From NCBI RefSeq assembly GCF_014698115.1, contig NZ_JACJSJ010000012.1:1-64000 (forward strand): a DNA stretch of 64,000 bases, in the 5' to 3' direction. Every line of letters starts with the position of its first letter. The first letter of the stretch is position 1. This DNA is from Nostoc sp. FACHB-973 (GTDB taxonomy: Bacteria > Cyanobacteriota > Cyanobacteriia > Cyanobacteriales > Nostocaceae). This document shows positions 63,698-64,000 of this stretch, piece by piece. A program made the position numbers and the translations under genes. The notes beneath the pieces were generated by a model. That model worked only from the letters and a program-made list of their open reading frames with translations, had not been told where the DNA came from and made no database searches.

Positions 63698-64000
63698 TTA
63701 CGCTTGTCGTGAGTAGTATTCCACCACAAGTAGTTCGTTAACTTGTAGTGCCACCCATTCCCGCTCAATAACACCGTTGACTTTACCAACCAACTTATTT
63801 TTGTCAAACTCCAAATGACTGGGGAGGTTGGCCAAACCGGGATATTGCAAGTTATTTTCTACCAACTTCCGTGATTGTTCCCGGTCTCTGACAGCAATCA
63901 CTTCACCAGGACGGCATTGATAGCTGGCAATATTAACTACACGACCGTTAACAGTTATATGACCGTGATTCACCAGTTGGCGAGCCGCTGGAATCGTCGG
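63698..64000 (-). CDS. rpsD: Ribosomal protein S4, partial (3' part of gene)
   Basis: The C-terminal 101 residues; the frame continues past the window edge. Seen: [19 protein letters not shown] at the edge, then [15 protein letters not shown] and [21 protein letters not shown]4 binds 16S rRNA first in 30S assembly. An apparent Met at 63973 is an internal Val codon, not a start. Confidence 0.97.
   Translation of the reverse strand, partial: PTIPAARQLVNHGHITVNGRVVNIASYQCRPGEVIAVRDREQSRKLVENNLQYPGLANLPSHLEFDKNKLVGKVNGVIEREWVALQVNELLVVEYYSRQA

Overview
The window is chromosomal DNA of a filamentous, heterocyst-type cyanobacterium of the Nostoc/Anabaena group. The evidence is psaK (photosystem I), heme oxygenase for bilins, the cyanobacterial gene order pipX-pipY-sepF-proC, the alkane genes ado and aar, many GCGATCGC (HIP1-type) octamers, and abundant short tandemly repeated repetitive (STRR) sequences and 24-30 bp palindromes typical of Nostocales. 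I see no rRNA, tRNA, CRISPR array, prophage or intact transposase.

Layout. 1-6.7 kb: heme oxygenase, a receptor-like Ser/Thr kinase with TPRs, an unknown gene and lysC. 6.8-10.7 kb: accessory patch with a Uma2-type nuclease, a hicBA toxin-antitoxin pair enclosed by 32-bp inverted repeats, a hicB remnant, 62-bp repeats, an NB-ARC gene broken by one in-frame TGA, and an exported Tudor-like protein. 11-16.3 kb: a split MprF-like system, with the flippase half and the aminoacyl-transferase half in separate genes and two paralogous exported esterases between them. 16.5-21.3 kb: an unknown protein, an M50 protease and an acetate permease operon (DUF485 + actP). 21.4-27 kb: TPR lipoprotein, a DUF4365 pair, RNase D-like exonuclease, BON lipoprotein, and a DUF433/DUF5615 toxin-antitoxin pair whose toxin also carries an in-frame TGA. 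27.2-46 kb: mostly core genes (smc, PRC-barrel, Ski2/Mtr4-like helicase, proC, sepF, pipY, pipX, TrpE/PabB, ecfT-like, der, M50-CBS protease) followed by a 13-unit 21-bp repeat array. 46-53 kb: a 200-bp structured element, psaK, trpF, folE and the alkane cluster ado-aar-accA-SDR. 53-60.8 kb: an orphan sugar ABC permease and two tandem cassettes, each a small protein with a conserved N-terminal half and a Cys-containing tail, followed by a large two-partner-secretion (TPS) exoprotein. 61-64 kb: unknown gene, moaA and the 3' part of rpsD.

The most interesting points are: (1) the duplicated small-protein + TPS exoprotein cassettes, which look like a leader/core precursor paired with a secreted adhesin-type protein; (2) the split MprF locus with two esterases; (3) STRR hairpins and 24-bp palindromes inserted in frame in essential genes (lysC, TrpE/PabB, smc), with the same palindrome read in two different frames in smc; (4) the exact 21-bp array; (5) the 200-bp structured element near psaK; (6) two accessory genes each interrupted by a single TGA.
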